A stretch of DNA of 64,000 nt. Origin: Tritrichomonas musculus (Eukaryota > Parabasalia > Tritrichomonadida > Tritrichomonadidae). The position numbers were made by a program, and so were the translations under genes. The notes under the pieces were generated by a model, which was not told the origin of the DNA, ran no database searches, and was given only the letters and a program-made list of their open reading frames with translations. Of the stretch, positions 22,911 to 31,698 are shown in pieces (within the stretch, counting starts at the first letter, position 1; every line of letters starts with the position of its first letter). The stretch is taken from contig JAPFFF010000042.1 of NCBI GenBank assembly GCA_039105265.1, positions 1,178,001 to 1,242,000 of the forward strand. Direction: 5' to 3'.

Positions 22911-24275
22911 TTATTGGGGGTAATCATCATTATCAACGATATTATCATCGAGATATGGAAAATGATATTGGAACTCATTTCCTTTCACCTTCGATTCAGT
23001 GATCCGTTGAATTTCGTTCTTCTCCATTGATTCACCCCATTGCCTCATGGCTTTCAGCACTTGCTTCGGTGATTGCTTCTTTCCACTTCTCTCGAAGCTG
23101 CATGCTTTGTCCAACTTCTCTTTCTCTTCTTGTGATAAGTATGGTCGAAGATGATAAACGCAATTGGACAACTTCCATCCATAGGACTTGAACACGCTCA
23201 TCTGCTCTGGTGCTTTTTTCTTGTCATATGATTCAACAGCTTCCAACATGTTTCGAAGATAATCAGCTTCTTTCATCATCAAGTTCGATCTTGCCAACTT
23301 TTCAGCAAATGAATCATCTGTTGGAGGACCAGCTTGTTGAGCATTTTTGAGATTTGACACGTCCTTCTTCAGATCGTGAATATTGTTAATGTACTTCGCC
23401 ACCTTTTTTGGAGCAAGTTCTAATTTCATCAGCTCGAGTGCGTATTCGTCGTTATCATCAATGTCTTTCCTGAGTTCTTCAGCATTGTGATTTATGTCTT
23501 GAATGTTATATTCTACCGCAGTCATTCGCTCCTCCAACTTCGTTAATCGGTCTTTCAAGTTTTCATTTTCTTCTATTATTCGTTCCATTTCATCTCGAAA
23601 GTCAAATGGCCTAACATTATCCTCCTTATAATCATTATTGGATTTCATACCATGAACACTTTTCGGTGGCTTATATGGTTCTCTGTGAACTGGTTCTTGT
23701 TCTTGTTCATGATCAACTTCTTCTTCTTCTCCTTCTATCTTTGTTTCTTCTTTTGGATTGGAACCGAGTTTTTGTTTCTCGACAAATGCAGATGGTCTAG
23801 CGAGAACACTTGGAGGTGGCGGTATTTGTTGATTAGAAGGAGGCGGAGGAGGTGGAGGAACTTGTATTATATTATATGAGCGAGGTGGTGGAAAGACTTT
23901 ATTTGAAATTGGAACATATGGAACATATGGATTCTTCCTTCTTGCATCGTCTTCTTGCTTCAATCTTGCTAATGCTTCTTCTTCTTGCTTCTTCTTCCTT
24001 CTTGCTTCTTCTTCTTGATTGCTTCTTCAATCTTCTTCTTCTTCTTGCTGCTTCTTCAATCTAGCTGCTTCTTCTTCTTCTTGCTTCTTCTTTAATCTAG
24101 CTGCTGCTTCTTCTTGCTGCTTCATGATGAACTGTCGCATGGATTCAAGTTGTTCTGGGGTCATGTTCTTGAGCCAATCTTCTGTGGGTGGATCTGATGG
24201 TGGAGCTTGTTGACCCGATTGCTCGATCGAGTCAAATAGACTAACATCGCTGTCTGAGCTGTAGTTGTATGACAT
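22911..24275 (-). pseudogene. Coiled-coil, proline-rich charged protein locus of element A
   Basis: Read leftward from MSYNYSSDSDVSLFDS. The N-terminal part carries repeated KKQQEEEAARL blocks, then a Pro-rich tract (PPPPPPPSNQQIPPPPS), an acidic stretch, and a long helical region (NLKDRLTKLEERMTAVE). The end is acidic (YPYLDD-like, then DNDDYPQ). It lies just upstream of the polymerase on the same strand, and an initiator TCATTT sits about 16 bases before the ATG, as for the polymerase. Terminal-protein, scaffold or replication roles cannot be told apart from sequence. Broken in this copy. Confidence 0.55.
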
Positions 24276-24465
24276 ACAAGTATAAAAATGATCTATTTTC
24301 TAGTTGATATCACTAAATTTTAAATTTCGTAGAAAAACTCGAAGGTGGATATTTTTCTTTGAAAAAGTTAAATACACTATAAAAATTCAAAAATTGAATT
24401 AAAAAAAATAAAATATATTGAAATTTTAAAAAAATATATTTATTAATATCACTATTATTTTATTA
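24276..24465. promoter_or_regulatory. Divergent promoter region, element A
   Basis: 190 bp between the coiled-coil locus (-) and the 141-aa gene (+), very AT-rich. Minus strand: TCATTT about 16 bases before the ATG. Plus strand: TCACTATTATTTTATTA directly before the ATG at 24,466. Both fit the TCA-Y-W initiator. The same arrangement is kept in element B at 57,331-57,520. Confidence 0.55.
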
Positions 24466-24891
24466 ATGATGAATGAAGAAGAAGATAAAATAGAAGATAT
24501 TTTACAAAAACAAACACCTCCTAAAGATCATGATTCATTCGACTACAAAATTAATATAAACATGTCGAAAAAAATATCTCAACTAAAAGTTGAAGATGAT
24601 ACATCAAATTTAAGAACGATGTGTGAAAATTATGCTCAAGCTCTTGAAAATGATGCACATCGACTTCGAGCAAAACAAAAAAAGAGGTATGATGAATGGT
24701 TTGACAACCTCGAGAAAGATTGTTATCCTGCAAGAGACATTGTTAACTTGTACAACATGTTCTTTGGTCATGAACTATCTATTACTCGACTTGGTTTCGG
24801 GCACCTCGATGGAACAAAGAGATGCTTTACTCATAAGAGAGTGGAAAAAAACAATAAGCTAATAACAATGTACTACAAAAAAAATGAATAA
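24466..24891 (+). CDS. Small charged helical protein, unknown (element A)
   Basis: Predicted 141 aa, starting MMNEEEDKIEDILQKQ. It is rich in acidic and basic residues, with a helical middle (ALENDAHRLRAKQKKRYDEW) and a C-terminal part PARDIVNLYNMFFGHELSI. The family is not recognised. It has a good initiator (TCACTA) about 16 bases upstream, which groups it with the polymerase rather than the structural genes. It is nearly identical in element B (57,521-57,946). It ends just before a 19-bp minisatellite. Confidence 0.6.
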   Translation: MMNEEEDKIEDILQKQTPPKDHDSFDYKININMSKKISQLKVEDDTSNLRTMCENYAQALENDAHRLRAKQKKRYDEWFDNLEKDCYPARDIVNLYNMFFGHELSITRLGFGHLDGTKRCFTHKRVEKNNKLITMYYKKNE

Positions 24892-24918
24892 CTAAAAAAA
24901 AATTTTTTTATATACTTG

Positions 24919-25340
24919 TTTTTCCTCATGTGATACCTTTTTCCTCATGTGATACCTTTTTCCTGATGTGATACCTATTTTCCTCATGTGATACCTTTTT
25001 CCTGATGTGATACCTATTTTCCTGATGTGATACCTTTTTCCTCATATGATACCTTTTTCCTCATGTGATACCTTTTTCCTCATGTGATACCTATTTTCCT
25101 CATGTGATACCTTTTTCCTGATGTGATACCTATTTTCCTCATATGATACCTTTTTCCTCATATGATACCTTTTTCCTCATGTGATACCTTTTTCCTCATA
25201 TGATACCTTTTTCCTCATATGATACCTTTTTCCTCATATGATACCTTTTTCCTCATGTGATACCTTTTTCCTCATGTGATACCTTTTTCCTGATGTGATA
25301 CCTTTTTCCTCATGTGATACCTCATTCTTCATGTGATACC
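24919..25340. repeat. 19-bp minisatellite, element A version
   Basis: About 22 head-to-tail units of ttttt-cctcatgtgatacc, with variants cctgatg, cctcata and a 20-base spacing (tattttcc). It lies between the convergent 3' ends of the 141-aa gene and the basic-protein gene, and the latter's stop falls in the last units. The array in B occupies the same site but uses the unit core cctcatatgctacc. Confidence 0.9.
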
Positions 25341-25600
25341 TTTTTGCTTTCATACGACATTTTTTTTTCCTTCATACTTTGTACTTCTTTTTTCTTTCTT
25401 TCACGATATGCCTTTTGCTGTTGTTTACGTGCTTCATTTCGTTCTTCAACAGTTGCATACTTTTGCTTTCTACCACGTTTTTCTGTTGTTTCAGTTTTTG
25501 CAGTATCAATATTTTTGAGGTTGTTGTTACTCTTGGACTTCTTCAACTTCTTGATGATAGCTGTTTCCTTGAACTCCCCCAAATCTAAATTTTGGCTCAT
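25322..25600 (-). CDS. Small basic, putative DNA-binding protein (element A)
   Basis: Predicted 92 aa from MSQNLDLGEFKE. The core RGRKQKYATVEERNEARKQ plus YRERKKKE is a highly basic helix of a kind I associate with small nucleic-acid-binding proteins of some viruses and mobile elements, so a genome-condensing or regulatory role is a guess. I prefer the ATG at 25,598-25,600 over an upstream one, which would overlap the divergent gene at 25,677. The C-terminus runs into the minisatellite, so its last residues differ from the B copy. Confidence 0.55.
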   Translation of the reverse strand: MSQNLDLGEFKETAIIKKLKKSKSNNNLKNIDTAKTETTEKRGRKQKYATVEERNEARKQQQKAYRERKKKEVQSMKEKKMSYESKKVSHEE

Positions 25601-25676
25601 GATTTCATTTGAGAAAAAAAATTGAATTATTTTTGAAAATTGAATATTCGCAAACAAAATCACTTCATTTTTTAAA

Positions 25677-26048
25677 ATGTCGCGTTCTGGAAATGACTTC
25701 AAAGAATTCCAAAAACAGCAAAAGCTAGCTATCAAAAATGCTCATGTTGAAATAGCCAATGCTATTAAAGAGGTGATATTTCTGTTCAACCAAAAAATAA
25801 TAAACTCGACATCATCTAATGTCTGCACCATCTATGACCCTTTGATACAAGCAAACATGAACAAGATTGCTGAAGCACTTACTCAAATGAATCTCACTAC
25901 CTGCGAGGTTTTTCATAAAAAGATTCCTCAATCTACAACACCAAAATCTATTGGCTTTCACGTGCCTATAGTGCCTGACTCGCAAGAGACACAAGAAGAA
26001 GATGATGAAGATGAACAAGAAGCTTCATCTCCAAAAGACAAGGAGTAA
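25677..26048 (+). CDS. Unknown 123-aa protein with acidic tail (element A)
   Basis: Starts MSRSGNDFKEFQKQQKLAIK; a mostly helical body (VEIANAIKEVIFLFNQKI) is followed by a C-terminal acidic, Ser-rich tail (ETQEEDDEDEQEASSPKDKE). Family not recognised. Overlapping initiators TCACTT and TCATTT stand 10-16 bases before the ATG. It is divergent from the basic-protein gene with a 76-bp gap. The counterpart at 58,631 in B is almost the same, with differences concentrated in the acidic tail. Confidence 0.6.
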   Translation: MSRSGNDFKEFQKQQKLAIKNAHVEIANAIKEVIFLFNQKIINSTSSNVCTIYDPLIQANMNKIAEALTQMNLTTCEVFHKKIPQSTTPKSIGFHVPIVPDSQETQEEDDEDEQEASSPKDKE

Positions 26049-26084
26049 GAGTAAAAAATAATTTTTTTTAAGTTTTTTTTTTTA

Positions 26085-26145
<61 letters not shown>

Positions 26146-26169
26146 TTTTTTTTAATATGTCTTTTTTTT
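26049..26169. repeat. Long poly-T expansion, element A only
   Basis: Several T runs separated by aag, the longest about 60 bases (about 26,087-26,138). Element B has only a short AT-rich linker at the same place (59,006-59,041). This is replication slippage or an assembly effect, not coding. Confidence 0.85.
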
Positions 26170-26694
26170 TTATACTATGCAATATTTTAAGCATACATGA
26201 TAATTATTAACAAGCTCATTATATTCTTTATTATATACTTGTTTCAAGTCAATGACTACCTCTCCATTATCTTTAATAATCTTAATTGCATCGATTTTTC
26301 TTATTGGATTGCTCTTAGCTGCACAACATCCAACATCTTCATTAAGTTGTACTTCAACCTCATTAACATGTAGTATTGTTTTGATGATGTTGCTAAGAGA
26401 TTCAATAGGTACTATGATGCATTTCTTTGATATAATGTTAGCTAGTAGTGCTTTGTCTTGATTAAGTAGTATTTGTGCATATGCTTCAAGTATAACATTA
26501 CGTACATCTGGTTCAACTTCAACAGGTTCAGTTTGCACTCCAATGTCTCTTGTAATAACAATGTCTTCCTTACCATCATCTCTCTTATTAATAATAATGT
26601 TGTTGTTGATGTTTGATGTAGATGATGCAGCTGCTGATGGTTCTAAAGATACATTTGCTTGAACTCCATTGGTTGTACCCCTCTTCTTAATCAT
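26170..26694 (-). CDS. Unknown 174-aa protein with a GVQTEP motif (element A)
   Basis: Starts MIKKRGTTNGVQANVSLEPS; a low-complexity Ser/Asn stretch is followed by RDIGVQTEPVEVEPDV and a largely helical/beta body ending HVCLKYCIV. Family not recognised. The GVQTE word fits the [TVI]-Q-[TV]-[DE] core bound by dynein light chain LC8, and similar words occur in two other proteins of this element. The start context is CCTAAATG with no initiator. It lies 21 bp from the next minus-strand gene. The copy in B (59,042-59,566) has the same length. Confidence 0.6.
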   Translation of the reverse strand: MIKKRGTTNGVQANVSLEPSAAASSTSNINNNIIINKRDDGKEDIVITRDIGVQTEPVEVEPDVRNVILEAYAQILLNQDKALLANIISKKCIIVPIESLSNIIKTILHVNEVEVQLNEDVGCCAAKSNPIRKIDAIKIIKDNGEVVIDLKQVYNKEYNELVNNYHVCLKYCIV

Positions 26695-26715
26695 TTAGGT
26701 TGGGAAAAAATAGGC

Positions 26716-27162
26716 TTAAAGTACTAAGTCTAGCTGTTCTCCAATAAACATGTCAAATGACTCAATTTGATATTTCTGCTTGAGAGCATCGATTTTTGGT
26801 TTATGACTTGTTGGAGCAGCTGCAATGGAGTAGTTGTAGTATTTGATTCCTTGATACTCTTGAGTGGTAGTGTTTCCATTTATGTAGAACTCTTCGAAAT
26901 CTTCAGATATTTTTCTCCTTGAGTTAGGCTTAATAAATATTGAGTCAAGATCAAGTTCTTTGAGCTTATCTGGATAAAATCTGTGGCACTTGTCTTTTAT
27001 CTTGATTGATACATAGAGTACTTTGCCTAAATAGCTCCATTCTCCTGCTTTCATTGGGTACTTGTCACAAAGTATCGAGAAATTACATTGTTTAGTATTT
27101 GGAGCACATTTTGCACGAAGTTCATTGACATAGTCATAGACGTTTCTTGTTGTCATTTTCAT
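26716..27162 (-). CDS. Unknown 148-aa protein (element A)
   Basis: Starts MKMTTRNVYDYVNELRAKC; mixed alpha/beta composition with KYPMKAGEWSYLGKVLYVSI in the middle and IESFDMFIGEQLDLVL at the end. Family not recognised. It sits in a tightly packed minus-strand run (gaps of 20-30 bp) between small unknown genes and the major-capsid candidate, so a virion or assembly role is possible by position. Neither an initiator nor a TAAATG context is seen at its start. Confidence 0.6.
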   Translation of the reverse strand: MKMTTRNVYDYVNELRAKCAPNTKQCNFSILCDKYPMKAGEWSYLGKVLYVSIKIKDKCHRFYPDKLKELDLDSIFIKPNSRRKISEDFEEFYINGNTTTQEYQGIKYYNYSIAAAPTSHKPKIDALKQKYQIESFDMFIGEQLDLVL

Positions 27163-27186
27163 CTGGATAAAAAATTCAATAAAAAA

Positions 27187-27621
27187 TTAATAGATGTTAT
27201 TTTGGGTAAAGATATGCTGAGTAGGTCCATATCGAATATCTTGTTTATTATATTCTCTTGCTCTACCTTGCATTGGTGGTTTCTCAGGCTTCTTAAGATA
27301 TTTTGGTAAGAGAGGTACTGGTTTATCTTTTTCACCTATATGTCGATAAAAACCACCATCTGTAATACTAACAGGAAGTTCACGAACAGGTTTGGTTATA
27401 TGTTCTCGAGTATCTGGAAATCTAACAGGGTCCTCATGTTCAATAATCTGGGTAGGTGGTCGATTAATATATGGGTTGAAGGTTACCGAATAAGTATTAG
27501 TATTACTGAACACACCAAAATGTTGAAACTCTATGTCTTTATTTTTCATGGTAGCTTCATTATACATCATACCTTCTCTTCCAACAATCTCAGCTTGTGG
27601 GCTTCTATAATCATTCGACAT
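27187..27621 (-). CDS. Unknown proline-rich 144-aa protein next to the capsid gene (element A)
   Basis: Starts MSNDYRSPQAEIVGREG; few hydrophobic stretches, many Pro and charged residues (PYINRPPTQIIEHEDPVRFP; LLPKYLKKPEKPP), ending FTQNNIY. It looks extended or unstructured, as expected of a capsid tether or cement protein, but that is inference. It lies 27 bp downstream of the major-capsid candidate on the same strand. The counterpart in B (60,060-60,494) differs at only a few residues. Confidence 0.6.
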   Translation of the reverse strand: MSNDYRSPQAEIVGREGMMYNEATMKNKDIEFQHFGVFSNTNTYSVTFNPYINRPPTQIIEHEDPVRFPDTREHITKPVRELPVSITDGGFYRHIGEKDKPVPLLPKYLKKPEKPPMQGRAREYNKQDIRYGPTQHIFTQNNIY

Positions 27622-27648
27622 TTTCTATAAAATAAAATATACATCTTT

Positions 27649-29331
27649 TTACTCAGGGGTTGTTAAATCATAAGGACCAATACGTACTGATGGTGGCATA
27701 CCGTTTGGTCTAATCAAGATACTAATTGATATATCTGTTAATAAGCACAATAATGGAGGTGTATCTACTTCCTGTCTAAATGGATTATCTGCCTTTTGAC
27801 TACATATCAATTCGAAGTTAATAGGTGCAAGACTTGAAAGACCTTGTTGATATGTTCCATCTGTTTCAGTAGGAAGACCTATGAAGAATGAGGACCTATC
27901 ATTTGGATAATAGCCTGTTGTATTTTCATTATACTGATTCTCATTAGCTAGACTTGCAATAACCTCTTTATTAAATCCATTTTGCTCTCCATTCATGTTC
28001 ATTGCATTCTGGCAATATTCGAGGAACTCTGGATACTTACCATTCGTACCAAATGCTTTAGCAGGAATATTATTGTAATTACCACAATTCATATGAAATG
28101 CTTCAAACTGAGGATTCTTGAAGTATGTCTTATGTGTATGCTTGAGTGGGAATAAGCAAAACATACTATCTACAAAATTAGGTGTAATAGTAATAGTTGC
28201 TTTATCTTGTTCATTATTAAGAGGTCTTGTACAAGTGTAAAATGACATAATCTGTGTTGGGAATGTAAGTGGATGTTGAGGGTTAGCATATCTTTGAACA
28301 AGTGCTGTATATACAGATTCATGAATACCAAAACAAGGTATAATACTCGCACATTCTTCAATGGAATAATCAACAACACTCCAAGTTCTCCAATCACTGT
28401 AAATAGTTCGGTCAACTCTTTCCTTAGTCTTGTTAGCTCCGTCAATTTCATATGCTCCTCCATGATTTTCACCAACAGGTGGAAGATTGTCGGGGTGATT
28501 AATCTTATCCATTGCTATTTTTTCGGTACTTGTCCACATCCATATTGGTTCTCCAATAGGTCGAAATTCATTGGTAATTTCATCAACATTGAAGTCTTTC
28601 ATTATATGTGGATTAGCAACCAAGCTCTTTTCAAAACCAACTGGACAATATACCATACCAGCTGTTGAAAAGTATAGACGTAATTCGATTTTACCTGCAA
28701 ATGCTGGCAAGTACTTGATATTAGATAAAGGTAGGAATCGTCGCAAATCAATCTTTAATCTAATTGTTGATGTAACGGAAGTCACGTCTTTGTTAAGATT
28801 TGCAACAAAACCACATCTCCTTCCATGAGTATCATTCCAAATATCCTTATGTCTTGCTTTACTATATATATCAGCTCTTTTAGTAACTTCATTTGCACAA
28901 CATGCAGTTAAAAAGGATTCTTCACATCCAAAGTTCTGGGTATAAAGCGTCATACCATTAGCTACAATTTCATACTTCTCAACAGCATCTCGAGCATCCT
29001 TAAAACCAAACCATACCTTACCAAAATTATAACCACTGACATTTTCTAAATCACTTAGAATTGGCTTGTCTATTTTTATCATCACTTTCATATCTGCTCG
29101 AATAAATCCATTATATATATCAGCAGTATTATGAGTATTAGGAGAGATAATACATGTTGTATATGAACCACTCTTAATTGGTGGTGATGGTGAATACGAA
29201 GTTTGTGGATTTAATGAGTATGCCTTATTTGTATCACTCAGTGCTATGCAATTATCGACAACATCAAAGTAAGATGCAATCTGAGTACAAACCTCTGCTG
29301 AGGTTTTCATATAGGATTCCTTGTTAAGCAT
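27649..29331 (-). CDS. Major capsid protein candidate (element A)
   Basis: Predicted 560 aa. A beta-rich protein with FGKVWFGFKDARDAVEKYEI near residues 105-125 and RRFLPLSNIKYLPAFAGKIE near 195-215; the PL-x-x-I-x-Y-L motif followed by a K-I-x-L-R-L strand resembles the region before the second strand set in Polinton double-jelly-roll capsid proteins. Length, the clear likeness to the 567-aa protein of fragment C, and neighbours (ATPase, protease, pVI-like) support the call; the fold itself is not proven. The start context is TCTAAAATG, without initiator. The frame is open throughout. The copy in B is also open. Confidence 0.7.
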   Translation of the reverse strand: MLNKESYMKTSAEVCTQIASYFDVVDNCIALSDTNKAYSLNPQTSYSPSPPIKSGSYTTCIISPNTHNTADIYNGFIRADMKVMIKIDKPILSDLENVSGYNFGKVWFGFKDARDAVEKYEIVANGMTLYTQNFGCEESFLTACCANEVTKRADIYSKARHKDIWNDTHGRRCGFVANLNKDVTSVTSTIRLKIDLRRFLPLSNIKYLPAFAGKIELRLYFSTAGMVYCPVGFEKSLVANPHIMKDFNVDEITNEFRPIGEPIWMWTSTEKIAMDKINHPDNLPPVGENHGGAYEIDGANKTKERVDRTIYSDWRTWSVVDYSIEECASIIPCFGIHESVYTALVQRYANPQHPLTFPTQIMSFYTCTRPLNNEQDKATITITPNFVDSMFCLFPLKHTHKTYFKNPQFEAFHMNCGNYNNIPAKAFGTNGKYPEFLEYCQNAMNMNGEQNGFNKEVIASLANENQYNENTTGYYPNDRSSFFIGLPTETDGTYQQGLSSLAPINFELICSQKADNPFRQEVDTPPLLCLLTDISISILIRPNGMPPSVRIGPYDLTTPE

Positions 29332-29348
29332 TTTAGATAGAAAAAAAT

Positions 29349-29899
29349 TTACATCATATCTTCAAAGATGCGATTTCTCCTACCAATAGGTCTCATAGGT
29401 ATATATTGAGGTTGTTGTTCTTCTTCATATTGTTGTGGCGGTTCTTCAGGAACATACTGTTGTCTTGGTTTACTCATCATTTATCAACAACCTCCTTTAT
29501 CATACGTCTCTGTTCTTTCTTCTCTCGACTTATCTTCATTTCTTCACCTAGTGATTTTAGCTGTTTTAGTATTTCCTCATTCACAGTAGGGTCATAAACT
29601 TGGCTTTGTTGAGTTTTTCGAGGTTTTGGAGGTTTTCGTGCAGCTTTCGAACTTATTGGCTTTCTTGGCTTTTCTTCAAGTTCCTCATGTTCTTCACTGT
29701 CTGAGTTTTCTTGAGTATCTTTGTTATTTTCACTTTCTGAGTTTTCTTGATATTCTCGAGTTATTGAAGTTTTTCGCTGTTTTACAATATACTTGTCTTT
29801 GGTTTTTGTAGGTAAAACTTCCCAATCTGGGTCATCCCTTCCATTCAACCATTTATGAATAACTGCAAGTCTCTTAGAACCTGTTAGATGTTTTGACAT
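29349..29899 (-). pseudogene. Charged structural-type protein locus (element A)
   Basis: Starts MSKHLTGSKRLAVIHKWLNG with a small ordered N-terminus (DPDWEVLPTKTKDKYIV), then an acidic Ser/Glu stretch, a basic KPRKPISSKAARKPPKPRK segment and a coiled coil. The alternating charge suggests a protein linking DNA and capsid; this is inference. It lies 17 bp downstream of... the major-capsid candidate's upstream side, on the same strand, with start context TTTAAATG. Broken in this copy; the copy in B (62,223-62,774) looks whole. Confidence 0.55.
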
Positions 29900-30268
29900 T
29901 TAAAATAAACAAAAAAGTCCAAAAATTTAGTTTTTTTGAGTTTTCATTAGATGTAGGTTCTCGCCCGATTGTTGGTAGTAAAGTCACTCTCTTGTAATGA
30001 TCTAGACGAAAATGCTGGCTTTTCAAGAGGTGCTCCAACAGAATCACCTTTTGTAGATTTATTAATTGATGATAAGGCAGTTTTCACTTTTCCATCTGGG
30101 ACATATTTTAATGCTGTGTCAGCTATATTTGCTATTTTATTTCTTGTACTATCGCTCAAGAAGCTTTCACCAAGACCTCTCGCAACTGAACCAATAACAC
30201 CAGCATGCTTGGTTAATCCACCAGCTGAAGCATCTAATAGTTTACTTGCAAGACCTCCCGAAAAACTA

Positions 30269-30303
30269 TAGGTATGGGAAAAAGTCCGTGCGCGAGCATT
30301 TTT
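30269..30303 (+). repeat. Left TIR of the mariner
   Basis: 35 bp identical to the inverse of 31,511-31,545. The two sides diverge at the next base. Confidence 0.95.
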
Positions 30304-30465
30304 CTCATTGGTTCTTAGATATCATTAATACTTTTAATAATAAATATATAATTAAACATATATATTATAATATTATATAATTAAAAATTCTTTTTAGTTT
30401 GCACCCATCAAAATATAATACAAAAAAAATAAACGTATAATAAAAATAAACGTACATCATTTTTT

Positions 30466-31470
30466 ATGAATGAGAATTTGATTGAATACCGTACAGTTTG
30501 CCACTTCTTATGGAAGAAGAATTATATAAATAAAGATATATACTGTACAATATCTGACGTTTATGATGAAGAAGTTCCATCACTAAGGACCATACAGAAA
30601 TGGACAAAAAATATGAATGATGATAACTGGTCGATTTTTGATCGTCCAAGAGAAGGAAGACCAAAAAGAACAGAATTAAAACAAGAAATTCAAAATGTTT
30701 TATTATACAACCCTTATGCATCAACTCAAAAAATTGCTGAAATAGTAAAAGCTGATCGAAAAACCGTTAAAAGAGTTTTAATTGATGAATTAAATATGTC
30801 AAAGGTCAATTTTAAATGGATACCTCATATACTAACTCAAGAAATCAAAGTTAAACGGATTGAAATATCAAAGGAATTGTTTGAATTTTTAACGAGTGCG
30901 AATGATCAAAAGTTACATAAGGTGTTAACACAAGATGAAACCTGGGTTTACTTTATAAACCCTAGAAATTCAATGTGGTTAGAAGCAGGACGACAAATTC
31001 CAGAAAAACCAAAACGAATGATTGGATCTAAAAAAGTGATGATCTCAGTAATATGGGGTATCACTGGAATTAAATCAATTACAATGCTCCCAATAGGAGA
31101 AAAATTTAATAAGAAGTTTTTTTCTCAAAGAGTACTAGGTGATTTAGCAAAAAGTATTACGACAAATGGATATTTTCTTTATATGGATAATGCTCGTCCA
31201 CATTTAGCTTTTGAAATATTGACTGAACTTGGCATAAAGAGATTAGAACATCCACCTTATTCACCAGATCTAGCACCATCAGACTTCTTTCTTTTTGGAT
31301 ATTTGAAAAAATTACTCGAAGGTCAAGAATTTGAAGACGAAAATCAACTTTTTGAAAAGGTTACAGAAATTTTGAATGATATTCCAAAATCTATCTTTAA
31401 ATCGGCATATGATGAATGGATGAACAGACTAATGATATGCATCGAAACTAAAGGTAATTATATACATTAA
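30466..31470 (+). CDS. Mariner transposase
   Basis: 334 aa, the usual mariner length. An N-terminal helix-turn-helix domain (about 5-65, with SLRTIQKWTKNM and DRPREGRPKR) binds the repeats. Then come the WIPHILTQEIK signature (about 118-128) and the catalytic aspartates D157 (TQDETWVYF), D241 (YMDNARPH) and D273 (YSPDLAPSDFF). By my count D241 and D273 are separated by 31 residues, against 34 in classical mariners. The ATG at 30,466 lies six bases after the A of TCATTTTTT, an initiator of the T. vaginalis type, so expression from the element itself is plausible. The frame is open throughout. It is read opposite to the host element's gene. Confidence 0.95.
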   Translation: MNENLIEYRTVCHFLWKKNYINKDIYCTISDVYDEEVPSLRTIQKWTKNMNDDNWSIFDRPREGRPKRTELKQEIQNVLLYNPYASTQKIAEIVKADRKTVKRVLIDELNMSKVNFKWIPHILTQEIKVKRIEISKELFEFLTSANDQKLHKVLTQDETWVYFINPRNSMWLEAGRQIPEKPKRMIGSKKVMISVIWGITGIKSITMLPIGEKFNKKFFSQRVLGDLAKSITTNGYFLYMDNARPHLAFEILTELGIKRLEHPPYSPDLAPSDFFLFGYLKKLLEGQEFEDENQLFEKVTEILNDIPKSIFKSAYDEWMNRLMICIETKGNYIH

Positions 31471-31510
31471 TAAATAATCTAAATTTATTTAACCTTTATT
31501 TTTTATTTAA

Positions 31511-31545
31511 AAAAATGCTCGCGCACGGACTTTTTCCCATACCTA
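31511..31545 (-). repeat. Right TIR of the mariner
   Basis: Perfect inverted match to 30,269-30,303, followed by the TA duplication at 31,546-31,547. Confidence 0.95.
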
Positions 31546-31698
31546 TATCTGCTGCTCCCATTAATAACTTACCACCTAGTCCTACTCCTCCTTTTATTAT
31601 CTCTTGCCATGGAGAAAATTGTTGCTTTTTGGAATAATTTGGCTTCCAATAATCTTCTACTGAATGACGTTCAATTCCCATTTTTAAAAAATTAAAAA

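Larger units (their letters stand above)
30269..31545 (+). mobile_element. Mariner-family DNA transposon (Tvmar-like), nested in element A
   Basis: 1,277 bp bounded by perfect 35-bp inverted repeats that begin taggtatgggaaaaagtccg, and flanked by TA on each side (30,267-30,268 and 31,546-31,547). Element B has the empty site: aaacactatctgc matches the two flanks here with a single TA. It carries one open transposase gene of 334 aa. It looks intact and recent. T. vaginalis is known to hold a mariner called Tvmar1; I infer relationship, not identity. Confidence 0.95.
29947..31681 (-). pseudogene. pVI-like small virion protein locus, split by a mariner (element A)
   Basis: Minus-strand gene whose product in B is 139 aa with a Gly-rich start (IKGGIGLGGKVLMGAADSV) and an amphipathic middle (LIGKVARGLGESFL), like the pVI-type proteins of Polintons and adenoviruses. 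In A a mariner transposon (30,269-31,545) sits inside it with a TA duplication. The N-terminal region also differs more between A and B than its neighbours do. Start context TTAAAAATG. Confidence 0.65.

Noticed and set aside
24919-25340. CRISPR-like array
   Set aside because: Units are contiguous without unique spacers, and the context is eukaryotic Polinton DNA. The same applies to 37,560-37,990.
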